Of a DNA stretch of 17,528 nt, positions 6,887 through 14,196 are shown in pieces. Position 1 is the first letter of the stretch. The number at the start of each line of letters is the position of its first letter. The notes under the pieces are model-generated. The model saw nothing but the letters and a program-made list of their open reading frames with translations. It was not told the DNA's origin and made no database searches. The position numbers and the translations under genes are program-made. The stretch comes from Micavibrio sp. UBA6145. Its GTDB lineage: Bacteria; Pseudomonadota; Alphaproteobacteria; Micavibrionales; UBA1664. The DNA lies in the NCBI GenBank assembly GCA_002423205.1, contig DIUZ01000008.1, positions 1 to 17,528 on the forward strand. The letters are read 5' to 3'.

Positions 6887-6915
6887 TGAATACAGCCCCG
6901 GCGGGGCCAAGTCAA
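6887..6915 (-). promoter_or_regulatory. Promoter of the tRNA-Val(CAC) transcript
   Basis: On the minus strand TTGACT (6915-6910), a 17-nt spacer and TATTCA (6892-6887) match sigma-70 hexamers well with ideal spacing. The expected start is near 6880, about 14 nt before the mature tRNA. The GC-rich spacer is itself a near-palindrome (GGCCCCGCCGGGGC). Confidence 0.65.
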
Positions 6916-6989
6916 ACATTGCGGCGGCGCATATCGCTATGTGGCCTGTTTTCTGTATATTACCAGCATCATAACCTGGAGATCTTCAT

Positions 6990-8075
6990 ATGCTTATCGG
7001 CGTGCCCAAGGAAATCAAAGCGCAGGAAAACCGCGTCGGCCTGAACCCGGCCAGCGTTGCGGAATGCGTGCATCACGGCCACAAGGTTCTGGTCCAGACG
7101 GGGGCAGGGGCCGGCATTCTGGCGGCCGACGATGATTACATTGCCGCAGGGGCGGAGATTGCACCGGATGCCGCGTCCGTGTTCGCCAAGGCGGATATGA
7201 TCGTGAAGGTGAAAGAGCCGCAGGAAGCCGAATGGAAGCAACTGCGCAAAGGCCAGGTGCTGTTCACGTATCTGCATCTGGCGCCGGACCCGAAGCAGGC
7301 GCGTGGCCTGATGGAATCGGGCGTCACGGCCATTGCATACGAAACCGTGACAAGCGCGCGTGGTGGTTTGCCGTTGCTGGCACCTATGTCTGAAATTGCC
7401 GGGCGCATGGCACCGATCATGGGGGCGTTTTTCCTTCAAAAGCATAAGGGCGGATTGGGTAAGCTGATTTCCGGCGTGCCGGGGGTTGAGCCTGCGAATG
7501 TCGTGGTGCTGGGCGGCGGTGTTTCCGGTTTCAATGCCGCACGCATTGCTGTCGGTTCGGGTGCGGATGTTACCATTCTTGAAAAGAACGGCGACCGTAT
7601 CCGTTTTCTTGATGAATATTTCGGCGCAAGCGCGCGCGTGATTGCCGCCGGCAAGGCTGCGATTGACGCTGCCGTGCTTGCGGCTGATATGGTTATCGGC
7701 GCTGTGCTGGTGCCGGGGGCGGCTGCGCCGCGCCTTGTCACACGCGACATGGTATCAAAAATGAAAAAGGGTGCGGTGATGGTGGATATCGCCATTGACC
7801 AGGGCGGATGTTTCGAGACATCGAAAATCACCACGCACCAGGAGCCGGTTTATGAAGTAGACGGCGTTCTTCATTACTGCGTTGCCAACATGCCGGGCGC
7901 GTATCCGCAGTCATCGACGCAGGCACTGAACAACGCGACATTACCGTTTGTTCTGTCGCTTGCAGGCAAGGGATGGCAGCGCGCGGTGGATGAAGATCCG
8001 CATCTGAAAATGGGCCTGAATGTGCATGACGGTAAAATCATGCACCCGGCTGTCAGCGAAGCGCTGAAGTTTTAA
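6990..8075 (+). CDS. ald: Alanine dehydrogenase
   Basis: NAD-dependent enzyme interconverting L-alanine and pyruvate plus ammonia in the cytosol. It has 361 residues, close to the roughly 370 of the family. The key residues fall at the family positions: Arg15 and Lys75 (substrate binding), His96 (in YLHLAP) and Asp270 (in DIAIDQGG). The Rossmann motif is LGGGVSG at 174-180. Glu198 occupies the position that holds the nucleotide-ribose acidic residue. ATG 6990 has TGGAG at 6977-6981, 8 nt upstream. The N-terminus MLIGVPKEIK is typical of the family. It stands alone between tRNA genes; the spacer before it also holds the tRNA-Val promoter on the other strand. Pyridine nucleotide transhydrogenase alpha subunit is a relative, but the length and the catalytic residues point to Ald. 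Confidence 0.95.
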   Translation: MLIGVPKEIKAQENRVGLNPASVAECVHHGHKVLVQTGAGAGILAADDDYIAAGAEIAPDAASVFAKADMIVKVKEPQEAEWKQLRKGQVLFTYLHLAPDPKQARGLMESGVTAIAYETVTSARGGLPLLAPMSEIAGRMAPIMGAFFLQKHKGGLGKLISGVPGVEPANVVVLGGGVSGFNAARIAVGSGADVTILEKNGDRIRFLDEYFGASARVIAAGKAAIDAAVLAADMVIGAVLVPGAAAPRLVTRDMVSKMKKGAVMVDIAIDQGGCFETSKITTHQEPVYEVDGVLHYCVANMPGAYPQSSTQALNNATLPFVLSLAGKGWQRAVDEDPHLKMGLNVHDGKIMHPAVSEALKF

Positions 8076-8147
8076 GCGGCCTTCAATGCCATGGCGCAAA
8101 GATATGTTATTATGTCTAATTATGAGTATTTACAGACCCGGTTTGAA

Positions 8148-8194
8148 AGGCGCAAATTTTATCCCCAACTACCCATAAACAACTTGTTGCGCCT
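8148..8194. repeat. Inverted repeat in the ald-tRNA-Asp spacer
   Basis: AGGCGCAA (8148-8155) is repeated inverted as TTGCGCCT (8187-8194) with 31 nt between. There is no T run, so this is not a canonical terminator. It lies within the 203-nt gap 8076-8278. Apart from this repeat and the promoter further on, I see nothing in the gap. Confidence 0.4.
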
Positions 8195-8230
8195 ATTGGC
8201 AAATTCACCTATACACCCCTCAACGCTGAA

Positions 8231-8259
8231 TTGACCAAACGGATGGAGCTTCTTAGACT
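8231..8259 (+). promoter_or_regulatory. Promoter of tRNA-Asp, possibly also of the nuo operon
   Basis: TTGACC (8231-8236), a 17-nt spacer and TAGACT (8254-8259) resemble sigma-70 hexamers with optimal spacing. The expected start lies near 8266, about 13 nt before the tRNA 5' end. No terminator lies between this tRNA and nuoA, so it may also drive Complex I genes. Confidence 0.6.
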
Positions 8260-8278
8260 GCTTCGTTGGTTGGTCTAC

Positions 8279-8355
8279 GCGGGTGTAGCTCAGTTGGTTA
8301 GAGCGCCTGCCTGTCACGCAGGAGGCCGCGGGTTCAAGTCCCGTCACTCGCGCCA
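8279..8355 (+). tRNA. tRNA-Asp (anticodon GUC), CCA encoded
   Basis: Acceptor GCGGGTG pairs with CACTCGC (one G-T pair), then G and an encoded CCA (8353-8355). The anticodon stem CCTGC/GCAGG encloses loop CTGTCAC, with anticodon GTC at 8313-8315. The D arm TAGCTCAGTTGGTTAGAGC and T arm GCGGGTTCAAGTCCCGT are canonical. It is 77 nt. nuoA starts 59 nt downstream. Confidence 0.97.
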
Positions 8356-8414
8356 TTCAGTGTTGTTTGGTTGATCTGTTTACCGGGTCCGCCAATCGTC
8401 CCTTTGGAGTCAAA

Positions 8415-8810
8415 ATGTCTGAACTTCAGTCTCCGCTTCTCGCATCCTCAGAATTTCTCGGCAATTATCTGCCTATCATGGTGTTTCTTGCGATTGCAGC
8501 CGGTCTTGGCATTGCGATGCTCGCGGGGTCGTGGTTTGCGGGTAAACGCCGCCCGGACGCCAACAAACTTGCGCCGTATGAATGCGGTTTCGATGCCTTC
8601 GACGATGCGCGTCACAAATTCGATGTGCGCTTTTACCTTGTGGCCATCCTGTTCATTATTTTCGACCTGGAAATTGCGTTTCTTTTCCCGTGGGCTGTTA
8701 CGCTTGGCGATATCGGCCTGTACGGTTTCTGGTCTATGGTTATCTTCCTGGCCGTGCTGACGATCGGGTTTATTTACGAGTGGCGCAAGGGCGCCCTGGA
8801 TTGGGAATAA
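8415..8810 (+). CDS. nuoA: NADH-quinone oxidoreductase subunit A
   Basis: Small membrane subunit of Complex I (ND3 homologue) at the junction of the peripheral and membrane arms, near the quinone site. It has 131 residues with three predicted membrane helices at about 18-40, 72-94 and 101-121. The conserved loop after helix 1 carries YECGFD (55-60), with the Cys known from the ND3 loop, and helix 2 carries FDLE (83-86) with conserved acidic residues. ATG 8415 has TGGAG at 8405-8409 with 5-nt spacing. The frame stays open to 8367, but the extension lacks a ribosome-binding site and adds a hydrophilic leader foreign to the family. It is the first nuo gene, directly after tRNA-Asp, and 4 nt precede nuoB. 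Confidence 0.97.
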   Translation: MSELQSPLLASSEFLGNYLPIMVFLAIAAGLGIAMLAGSWFAGKRRPDANKLAPYECGFDAFDDARHKFDVRFYLVAILFIIFDLEIAFLFPWAVTLGDIGLYGFWSMVIFLAVLTIGFIYEWRKGALDWE

Positions 8811-8814
8811 CACC

Positions 8815-9390
8815 ATGGCTCACGATCGCGACGTCGTCATTGCACCCAAAGTTGACCTGAGAGCGCCCGGCATTTCAGTGCCCGCCGTCAAACAGGACGA
8901 CTTCGCCGCGCGTATCGCGCAGGAAGTCACCGACAAGGGTTTTGTTCTGACGCATGTCGACAAGCTGTTCGACTGGGCCCGTACGGGTTCGATGTGGCCG
9001 ATGACGTTTGGTCTGGCGTGCTGCGCGGTCGAGATGATCCACGCCTATATGTCGCGCTACGACCTTGACCGTTTTGGTGTCATTCCGCGCCCCAGCCCGC
9101 GTCAATCGGACGTGATGATCGTGGCCGGTACCCTGACCAACAAAATGGCACCGGCGCTGCGCCGCGTGTACGACCAGATGCCGGAACCGCGCTGGGTTAT
9201 TTCCATGGGGTCATGCGCCAACGGCGGCGGTTACTATCACTATTCCTATTCCGTCGTGCGTGGATGCGATCGCATCGTGCCGGTCGATATTTACGTGCCG
9301 GGTTGCCCGCCGACGGCTGAGGCATTGGTGTACGGTATCCTGCAACTGCAGAAGAAAATTCAACGCGAAGATACGCGGATCGTTCGATGA
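8815..9390 (+). CDS. nuoB: NADH-quinone oxidoreductase subunit B
   Basis: PSST-type subunit that carries 4Fe-4S cluster N2, the last electron carrier before quinone. It has 191 residues. The ligands are the tandem Cys69-Cys70 in FGLACCAVEM, Cys134 in SMGSCANGGG and Cys164 in VPGCPPT, all present. An N-terminal extension of about 40 residues before the fold (WARTGSMWPMTF) is common in alphaproteobacteria. The stop overlaps the nuoC start (ATGA at 9387-9390), so translation is coupled. Confidence 0.98.
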   Translation: MAHDRDVVIAPKVDLRAPGISVPAVKQDDFAARIAQEVTDKGFVLTHVDKLFDWARTGSMWPMTFGLACCAVEMIHAYMSRYDLDRFGVIPRPSPRQSDVMIVAGTLTNKMAPALRRVYDQMPEPRWVISMGSCANGGGYYHYSYSVVRGCDRIVPVDIYVPGCPPTAEALVYGILQLQKKIQREDTRIVR

Positions 9391-10046
9391 AAAAGACACC
9401 CAACGAACTGCATACCGGTATTGCCGCCAAAATCGGCGAAAAGCTTGGTTACGGCGTGATTGCGCAGACTTTCGCGCAGGACGAACTGGTCATCACCGTC
9501 AAGCCGGCTGAACTGAACAAGGTCATGACCGCGCTTCGCGATGATGCTGAATTCATGTTCGAACAACTGGTCGATATTACCGCTACCGATTACCCCGCCA
9601 AGGCGGATCGTTTTGAAGTCGTCTACAGCCTGCTGTCCATTCGTCTGAATGCGCGTATCCGCGTGAAGGTCATCACCGACGAAGACACGCCGGTGGCGTC
9701 CGTCGTTCCGCAATTTTCGTCCGCCATCTGGCTGGAGCGTGAAGTCTGGGACATGTACGGCATCGTATTTGAAGGTAACGACGATCTGCGCCGTATCCTG
9801 ACCGATTACGGTTTTGAGGGGCATCCGTTGCGTAAAGACTTCCCGCTGACCGGGTATGTTGAAATGCGTTACGACGAGACCGAAAAGCGCGTCGTTTACG
9901 AGCCGGTCACGCTGCAACAGGATTTCCGCGTGTTCGACAATCTGTCGCCGTGGGAAGCCATGACCACCGTGCAATTGCCGGGCGATGAAAAAGCGACCAC
10001 GCAAAAAATCGGTCCTAAAAATTACCGTCAGAAGGGCGCAGAATGA
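9387..10046 (+). CDS. nuoC: NADH-quinone oxidoreductase subunit C
   Basis: 30-kDa-type subunit of the connecting module, without cofactors, which packs against NuoD. It has 219 residues. The family signature lies at residues 117-153: EREVWDMYGIVF, then LRRILTDYGFEGHPLRKDFP. Within it, GNDDLRR replaces the more usual GHPDLRR, a local deviation that does not touch a cofactor. It is a stand-alone NuoC, not the NuoCD fusion of enterobacteria. It overlaps nuoB by 4 nt (ATGA), and its own stop overlaps nuoD in the same way at 10043-10046. Confidence 0.98.
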   Translation: MKKTPNELHTGIAAKIGEKLGYGVIAQTFAQDELVITVKPAELNKVMTALRDDAEFMFEQLVDITATDYPAKADRFEVVYSLLSIRLNARIRVKVITDEDTPVASVVPQFSSAIWLEREVWDMYGIVFEGNDDLRRILTDYGFEGHPLRKDFPLTGYVEMRYDETEKRVVYEPVTLQQDFRVFDNLSPWEAMTTVQLPGDEKATTQKIGPKNYRQKGAE

Positions 10047-11296
10047 GCACCGCCAACGCGACCAAGACCACGCATGAAATGGTGTCGCTGGACGAAGCCG
10101 GCCGCATGACGGCCGTGGGCGACGAAACCCAGATCAAGCCGTATACGATCAATTTCGGCCCGCAACACCCGGCGGCGCACGGTGTTTTGCGCCTGATCCT
10201 TGAAATGGACGGCGAAATTGTCGAACGCGCGGACCCGCATATCGGTCTGCTGCACCGTGGGACTGAAAAGCTGATCGAATATAAAACCTATATGCAGGCG
10301 CTGCCGTATTTCGACCGCCTGGATTACGTGTCGCCGATCAACCAGGAGCATTGCTTTGCCCTGACCGTTGAAAAGCTGCTGGGTATTACGCCGCCGCCGC
10401 GCGGGCAGTATATCCGCGTGCTGATGTGCGAGCTGACCCGTATTCTCAACCATATTCTTAACATCACCACGTATGCCCTTGATGTTGGTGCAATTACTCC
10501 GGCTCTATGGGGCTTTGAAGAGCGCGAAAAGGGCATGGAATTCTATGACCGTGTCTGTGGCGCGCGTCTGCATGCCAACTATGTCCGCCCGGGTGGCGTG
10601 AACATGGACCTGCCCAAGGGGCTGGCCGAAGATATGTGGGCTTGGACGGAAACATTCACCAAGACCATTGATGATCTTGATGGGCTTCTGACGCAGAACC
10701 GCGTGTTCAAGCAACGTACGGTTGGTATCGGCGTTGTTGACCGCAAGCAGGCGATGGATTGGGGTTTCACGGGGCCAATGCTGCGTGCATCCGGCGTTGC
10801 GTGGGATCTTCGTAAGTCGCAGCCGTACGATGTGTACGACAAAATGGATTTCGACATTCCGGTTGGTAAAACCGGTGACTGCTATGCGCGCTACATGGTG
10901 CGTATGGAAGAAATGAAACAGTCACTGAAAATCATGCGCCAGTGCCTGCATGAAATGCCGGGTGGCCCGGTGAAAAGCGACGACTACAAAGTCACCGCAC
11001 CGCCGCGCGAAGAGATGAAAAAATCGATGGAAGCATTGATCCATCACTTCAAGCTGTTCACCGAAGGTTATCACGTGCCTGCCGGTGAAACGTACACGGC
11101 TGTCGAAGCGCCCAAGGGCGAATTCGGCGTGTATCTGGTCGCGGACGGTACGAACCGCCCGTACAAATGCCATATCCGTGCGCCGGGTTTTGCGCATCTG
11201 GCCGGGCTGGATTTCATGTCACGCGGCCACATGCTGGCCGATACGGTCGCCATCATCGGTTCGATGGATATCGTTTTTGGTGAAATCGACCGCTAG
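10043..11296 (+). CDS. nuoD: NADH-quinone oxidoreductase subunit D
   Basis: 49-kDa-type subunit, related to the hydrogenase large subunit, that forms the quinone-reduction pocket with NuoB. It has 417 residues, including an extra polar N-terminus of about 30. The signature NFGPQHPAAHGVLRL is at 37-51; His46 and Tyr95 are 49 residues apart, like the quinone-binding His38/Tyr87 of Thermus Nqo4. HRGTEKL follows at 71-77. The C-terminus GSMDIVFGEIDR is the conserved family end, so the gene is complete. The stop TAG (11294-11296) directly abuts the stop of a gene on the opposite strand, and no terminator is visible. Confidence 0.98.
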   Translation: MSTANATKTTHEMVSLDEAGRMTAVGDETQIKPYTINFGPQHPAAHGVLRLILEMDGEIVERADPHIGLLHRGTEKLIEYKTYMQALPYFDRLDYVSPINQEHCFALTVEKLLGITPPPRGQYIRVLMCELTRILNHILNITTYALDVGAITPALWGFEEREKGMEFYDRVCGARLHANYVRPGGVNMDLPKGLAEDMWAWTETFTKTIDDLDGLLTQNRVFKQRTVGIGVVDRKQAMDWGFTGPMLRASGVAWDLRKSQPYDVYDKMDFDIPVGKTGDCYARYMVRMEEMKQSLKIMRQCLHEMPGGPVKSDDYKVTAPPREEMKKSMEALIHHFKLFTEGYHVPAGETYTAVEAPKGEFGVYLVADGTNRPYKCHIRAPGFAHLAGLDFMSRGHMLADTVAIIGSMDIVFGEIDR

Positions 11297-12112
11297 CTAA
11301 ATCACAATCCGCTTAATCAGCGTTACCGCCACCATGGCAATCCAGATCAGAGGCTGAATCTGGAACAGCATGTAATGCTGGCGCGGTGTGGCGACAACGG
11401 CCAGGGCCGCCAGCATGAAATACGCCATCACATCGGGCAGGCCGGGTACATAGAATGTCGCCATGTATGCGCCGTAGGCACCGATGGCGGCAAGGCAGAC
11501 GATTTTGGCGGCGATGTTCCCAAGGGTATTGGGGATGGTGCGGATGCCTGATTCGCGGTCGCCATTGGCGTCACGAATATCATTCAAAACATCGAAGCAG
11601 AGCATAAGCAGAGCGTTGGTGGCCAGGCTCTGGATAAAGAACTCCGGGTTTGCCTGCGACGAGAAAAAGTAAAACGGGCTGCTGACGGCCAGCGCCCACA
11701 GGCCCGCGACGGACAGGTTTTTGACCACCAAGATGTTTTTGAGACGGACGCCGCCGACGCCAAAGCTGAACAGATAGCCGAAGGCCGCAAGCGCCAGATA
11801 ACCCCCCAGGTAATACAGGCTGGTGGCGATGATCCACGGCAGGGGCAGGGCGATGAGAATGGTCCCGACAATCAGGGCGGCGCGCCTTTTGGCGGGGTTC
11901 AGGGCGAGGCTGCGCGGGTTCAGGGTGTCTTCTGGGACGTCAGACACCTTGCCCCAAAGAAGCAGGCCCATGATCAGCAGCGCAATGGACAGGGCACCGT
12001 AGATAGCCTCCCGTGAAAAGCCGTCCACGGCATATTGAAAGGGCAGCAGGGCGGATAAACCGGCCAGAAGGGCCACGGGGATACGGTAACGGAAGAGGGC
12101 GCGAATGATCAT
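11297..12112 (-). CDS. UbiA-family prenyltransferase, divergent
   Basis: Polytopic inner-membrane protein of 271 residues with about eight hydrophobic segments. UbiA enzymes transfer an isoprenoid chain from its diphosphate to an aromatic or other acceptor, using two Asp-rich Mg-binding motifs. The second motif is clear: D174-V-L-N-D178-I-R-D181-A-N-G-D185, followed by RESGIRTIP, resembling the archaeal/chlorophyll-type members. The first motif, normally NxxxDxxxD, has Asp58 and Asp62 but Gly at position 54 instead of Asn. The substrate cannot be told; this is not an obvious UbiA, MenA or COX10 sequence. It lies antisense inside the nuo operon, stop codon to stop codon with nuoD and divergent from nuoE. 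ATG 12112 has no clear ribosome-binding site, so the start is uncertain. Confidence 0.8.
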   Translation of the reverse strand: MIIRALFRYRIPVALLAGLSALLPFQYAVDGFSREAIYGALSIALLIMGLLLWGKVSDVPEDTLNPRSLALNPAKRRAALIVGTILIALPLPWIIATSLYYLGGYLALAAFGYLFSFGVGGVRLKNILVVKNLSVAGLWALAVSSPFYFFSSQANPEFFIQSLATNALLMLCFDVLNDIRDANGDRESGIRTIPNTLGNIAAKIVCLAAIGAYGAYMATFYVPGLPDVMAYFMLAALAVVATPRQHYMLFQIQPLIWIAMVAVTLIKRIVI

Positions 12113-12142
12113 GCATGCATGGTACGTGATTTCCCAACTTGT

Positions 12143-12171
12143 TGCCTAGAGCTGTGGCCTATCCTGTTCAA
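12143..12171 (-). promoter_or_regulatory. Weak candidate promoter of the UbiA-like gene
   Basis: On the minus strand TTGAAC (12171-12166), a 17-nt spacer and TAGGCA (12148-12143). The -35 is good and the -10 poor. Pattern match only. Confidence 0.3.
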
Positions 12172-12185
12172 TCATATGGCAAATA

Positions 12186-12214
12186 TTCACTTCGTGGATT
12201 TGTACAAATAAATC
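12186..12214 (+). promoter_or_regulatory. Weak candidate promoter of nuoEFG
   Basis: TTCACT (12186-12191), a 17-nt spacer and TAAATC (12209-12214). nuoE needs transcription from here, or read-through across the antisense UbiA-like gene. The spacer contains the palindrome ATTTGTACAAAT, which could be an operator. Confidence 0.3.
12198..12209. promoter_or_regulatory. 12-bp perfect palindrome, possible operator
   Basis: ATTTGTACAAAT is its own reverse complement and lies between the divergent UbiA-like gene and nuoE, within the candidate nuoE promoter. A few such palindromes are expected by chance in a window of this size, so only the position makes it notable. Confidence 0.3.
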
Positions 12215-12274
12215 AGCGTCATCACTGGAAAAATAGCGCGAAGCGGTTTATGGATTAGGCACCAAGGATTGCCT

Positions 12275-12913
12275 ATGAAACCGCGTATCGCACCCCCCGA
12301 ATTACAGCCTGCCACCTTCACCTTCAAGGACACCGCCAAGGTGGCCGACATCCTGTCGCGCTATCCGGCGGACAAGAAACAGTCGGCTGTCATGCCGCTG
12401 CTTGATCTGGTCATGCGCCAGATGGCCGCCGAAGTGAAAGAGGGCGGCGGATGGATCCCCGAAGCCGCGATGGAGGAAATTGCACGCATCTGTGAAATGC
12501 CGCGCATCAAAGTATTTGAAGTCGCGACATTTTATTCGATGTATATCCTCGCGCCCATCGGCAAGCATCATATTCAGTGCTGCACCACGACGCCGTGCTG
12601 GCTGCGCGGTTCTGCCGATATCGTCAAAGCGTGCGAAGAGGCCACCGGCTGTCATGTCGGCGAAACATCGCAGGACAAGCTGTTCACCATCTCGGAAGTC
12701 GAATGCCTTGGCGCGTGCGTCAACGCACCGATGGTTCAGATCAACGATGAATATTACGAAGACCTGACGCCGGAGCGCATGAAAGAGATTATCGCCGCGC
12801 TGAAAGCAGGACAGGACGTGCCGAAAGGACCGCAGATCAAGCGTCACAGCTCGATGAGCGCGGCTGGCCCCACCACATTGATTGAAGAAGCCAAGAAAGC
12901 GGGAGCCCTTTAA
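12275..12913 (+). CDS. nuoE: NADH-quinone oxidoreductase subunit E
   Basis: 24-kDa-type subunit of the NADH-oxidising module, carrying 2Fe-2S cluster N1a. It has 212 residues. The thioredoxin-like domain has all four ligands: Cys103 and Cys108 (CTTTPC) and Cys144 and Cys148 (ECLGAC). The helical N-terminal half contains VFEVATFYSMY (80-90), the conserved family segment. ATG 12275 has AAGGA at 12264-12268, 6 nt upstream; an in-frame TTG at 12269 overlaps that site and is rejected. The C-terminal 40 residues are a polar extension. The stop overlaps the nuoF start (TAATG). Confidence 0.97.
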   Translation: MKPRIAPPELQPATFTFKDTAKVADILSRYPADKKQSAVMPLLDLVMRQMAAEVKEGGGWIPEAAMEEIARICEMPRIKVFEVATFYSMYILAPIGKHHIQCCTTTPCWLRGSADIVKACEEATGCHVGETSQDKLFTISEVECLGACVNAPMVQINDEYYEDLTPERMKEIIAALKAGQDVPKGPQIKRHSSMSAAGPTTLIEEAKKAGAL

Positions 12914-14196
12914 TGCTTGCCGATAGCGACCGTATTTACACGAATATCTTCGGGCTTCAGAGTTTCTCGCTGGATGCTGCGCGCAAGCGCGGTGACTGGG
13001 ACGATACGGCGGCCATCATTGCCAAGGGCAAAGACTGGATCATCGAAGAGATGAAAAAGTCGGGCCTGCGTGGGCGCGGCGGTGCTGGTTTCCCGACCGG
13101 CATGAAATGGTCTTTCATGCCTAAGCCGAGCGACAAGCCGCATTACCTTGTCATCAACGCGGACGAATCTGAACCGGGTACGTGCAAAGACCGCGACGTT
13201 CTGCGTCACGAACCGCATAAGCTGCTGGAAGGTGCATTGATCGCTGCGCACGCGATTGGCGCGCATAAATGTTACATCTATATCCGCGGCGAATTTTACG
13301 ATGAATCGTCGAATGTCTGGAAAGCCATTCACGAAGCGCGCGCAGCCGGCCTGCTGGGTAAAAACGCGGCCGGTACCGGCTGGGATTTTGATGTTGAGCT
13401 ACATCGCGGTGGCGGCGCGTATATCTGCGGTGAAGAATCCGCGCTGCTTGAAAGCCTGGAAGGCAAAAAGGGCCAGCCGCGTAACAAGCCGCCGTTCCCG
13501 GCGATGGCGGGGTTGTATTCATGCCCGACGACCGTGAACAACGTTGAAACGATTGCGTCGGTGCCGAGCATCCTGCGCCGCGGCGGTGCATGGTTTGCGG
13601 GCATTGGCCGCGACCCGAAAAACACCGGCACGAAGCTGTTCTGTATTTCCGGTCACGTCAACAATCCGTGCAACGTCGAGGAAGCCATGGGCATCCCGAT
13701 GAAGGAACTGATTGAAAAACACGCCGGCGGCGTGCGCGGCGGCTGGGATAACCTTCTGTGCGTCATTCCCGGCGGATCTTCGACGCCGCTTCTGCCGAAA
13801 GACATCTGCGATACGGTTGCGATGGATTTTGATTCCCTTCGTGCGGTGCAATCGGGTCTGGGCACTGCGGGTCTGATTGTCATGGATAAATCCACCGATG
13901 TTGTCTACGCGATTGCGCGCCTTGCGTATTTCTATATGCATGAATCATGCGGCCAGTGCACGCCGTGCCGCGAAGGCACCGGCTGGATGTGGCGCATCAT
14001 GAAGCGCATGGTCACCGGCAATGCCACGCTGGAAGAAATCGACATGCTGCTGGATATTTCCAAGCAGATTGAGGGTCACACGATTTGCGCGCATGGCGAC
14101 GCATCGGCATGGCCGATCCAGGGGTTGTTCCGTCACTTCCGCCCGGTCGTGGAGGAACGTATTATCAACTATCGCAAACAACTGAAGGCTGCATGA
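12913..14196 (+). CDS. nuoF: NADH-quinone oxidoreductase subunit F
   Basis: 51-kDa-type subunit that binds NADH, FMN and 4Fe-4S cluster N3 and is the entry point for electrons. It has 427 residues. The glycine-rich nucleotide/FMN segment GRGGAGFPTGMKW is at 54-66, and NADESEPGTCKDR follows near residue 80. Ligands for N3 are Cys346, Cys349 and Cys352 in ESCGQCTPCREG and Cys392 in HTICAHG. It overlaps nuoE by 1 nt and the next gene by 4 nt (ATGA at 14193-14196), so the two exported proteins that follow are translated from the same message. Confidence 0.98.
   Translation: MLADSDRIYTNIFGLQSFSLDAARKRGDWDDTAAIIAKGKDWIIEEMKKSGLRGRGGAGFPTGMKWSFMPKPSDKPHYLVINADESEPGTCKDRDVLRHEPHKLLEGALIAAHAIGAHKCYIYIRGEFYDESSNVWKAIHEARAAGLLGKNAAGTGWDFDVELHRGGGAYICGEESALLESLEGKKGQPRNKPPFPAMAGLYSCPTTVNNVETIASVPSILRRGGAWFAGIGRDPKNTGTKLFCISGHVNNPCNVEEAMGIPMKELIEKHAGGVRGGWDNLLCVIPGGSSTPLLPKDICDTVAMDFDSLRAVQSGLGTAGLIVMDKSTDVVYAIARLAYFYMHESCGQCTPCREGTGWMWRIMKRMVTGNATLEEIDMLLDISKQIEGHTICAHGDASAWPIQGLFRHFRPVVEERIINYRKQLKAA

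Noticed and set aside
6730..6915. N-terminal extension of the small membrane protein to a 128-residue frame
   Set aside because: The extension would read through tRNA-Val(CAC) and its promoter, while an ideal ribosome-binding site sits before the ATG at 6729.
8122..8178. 18-codon open frame (MSIYRPGLKG...) that could be a leader peptide before tRNA-Asp
   Set aside because: No ribosome-binding site, no regulatory codon run and no attenuator; chance is sufficient.
8159..8356. Minus-strand frame of 65 codons covering tRNA-Asp
   Set aside because: Its first 25 residues are the antisense translation of the tRNA, a well-known spurious protein pattern (GLEPAASCVTGRRSNQLSY), and it has no ribosome-binding site.
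8367..8414. Upstream start for nuoA giving 16 extra residues
   Set aside because: No ribosome-binding site, and the extension does not fit NuoA; the ATG at 8415 has TGGAG at proper spacing.
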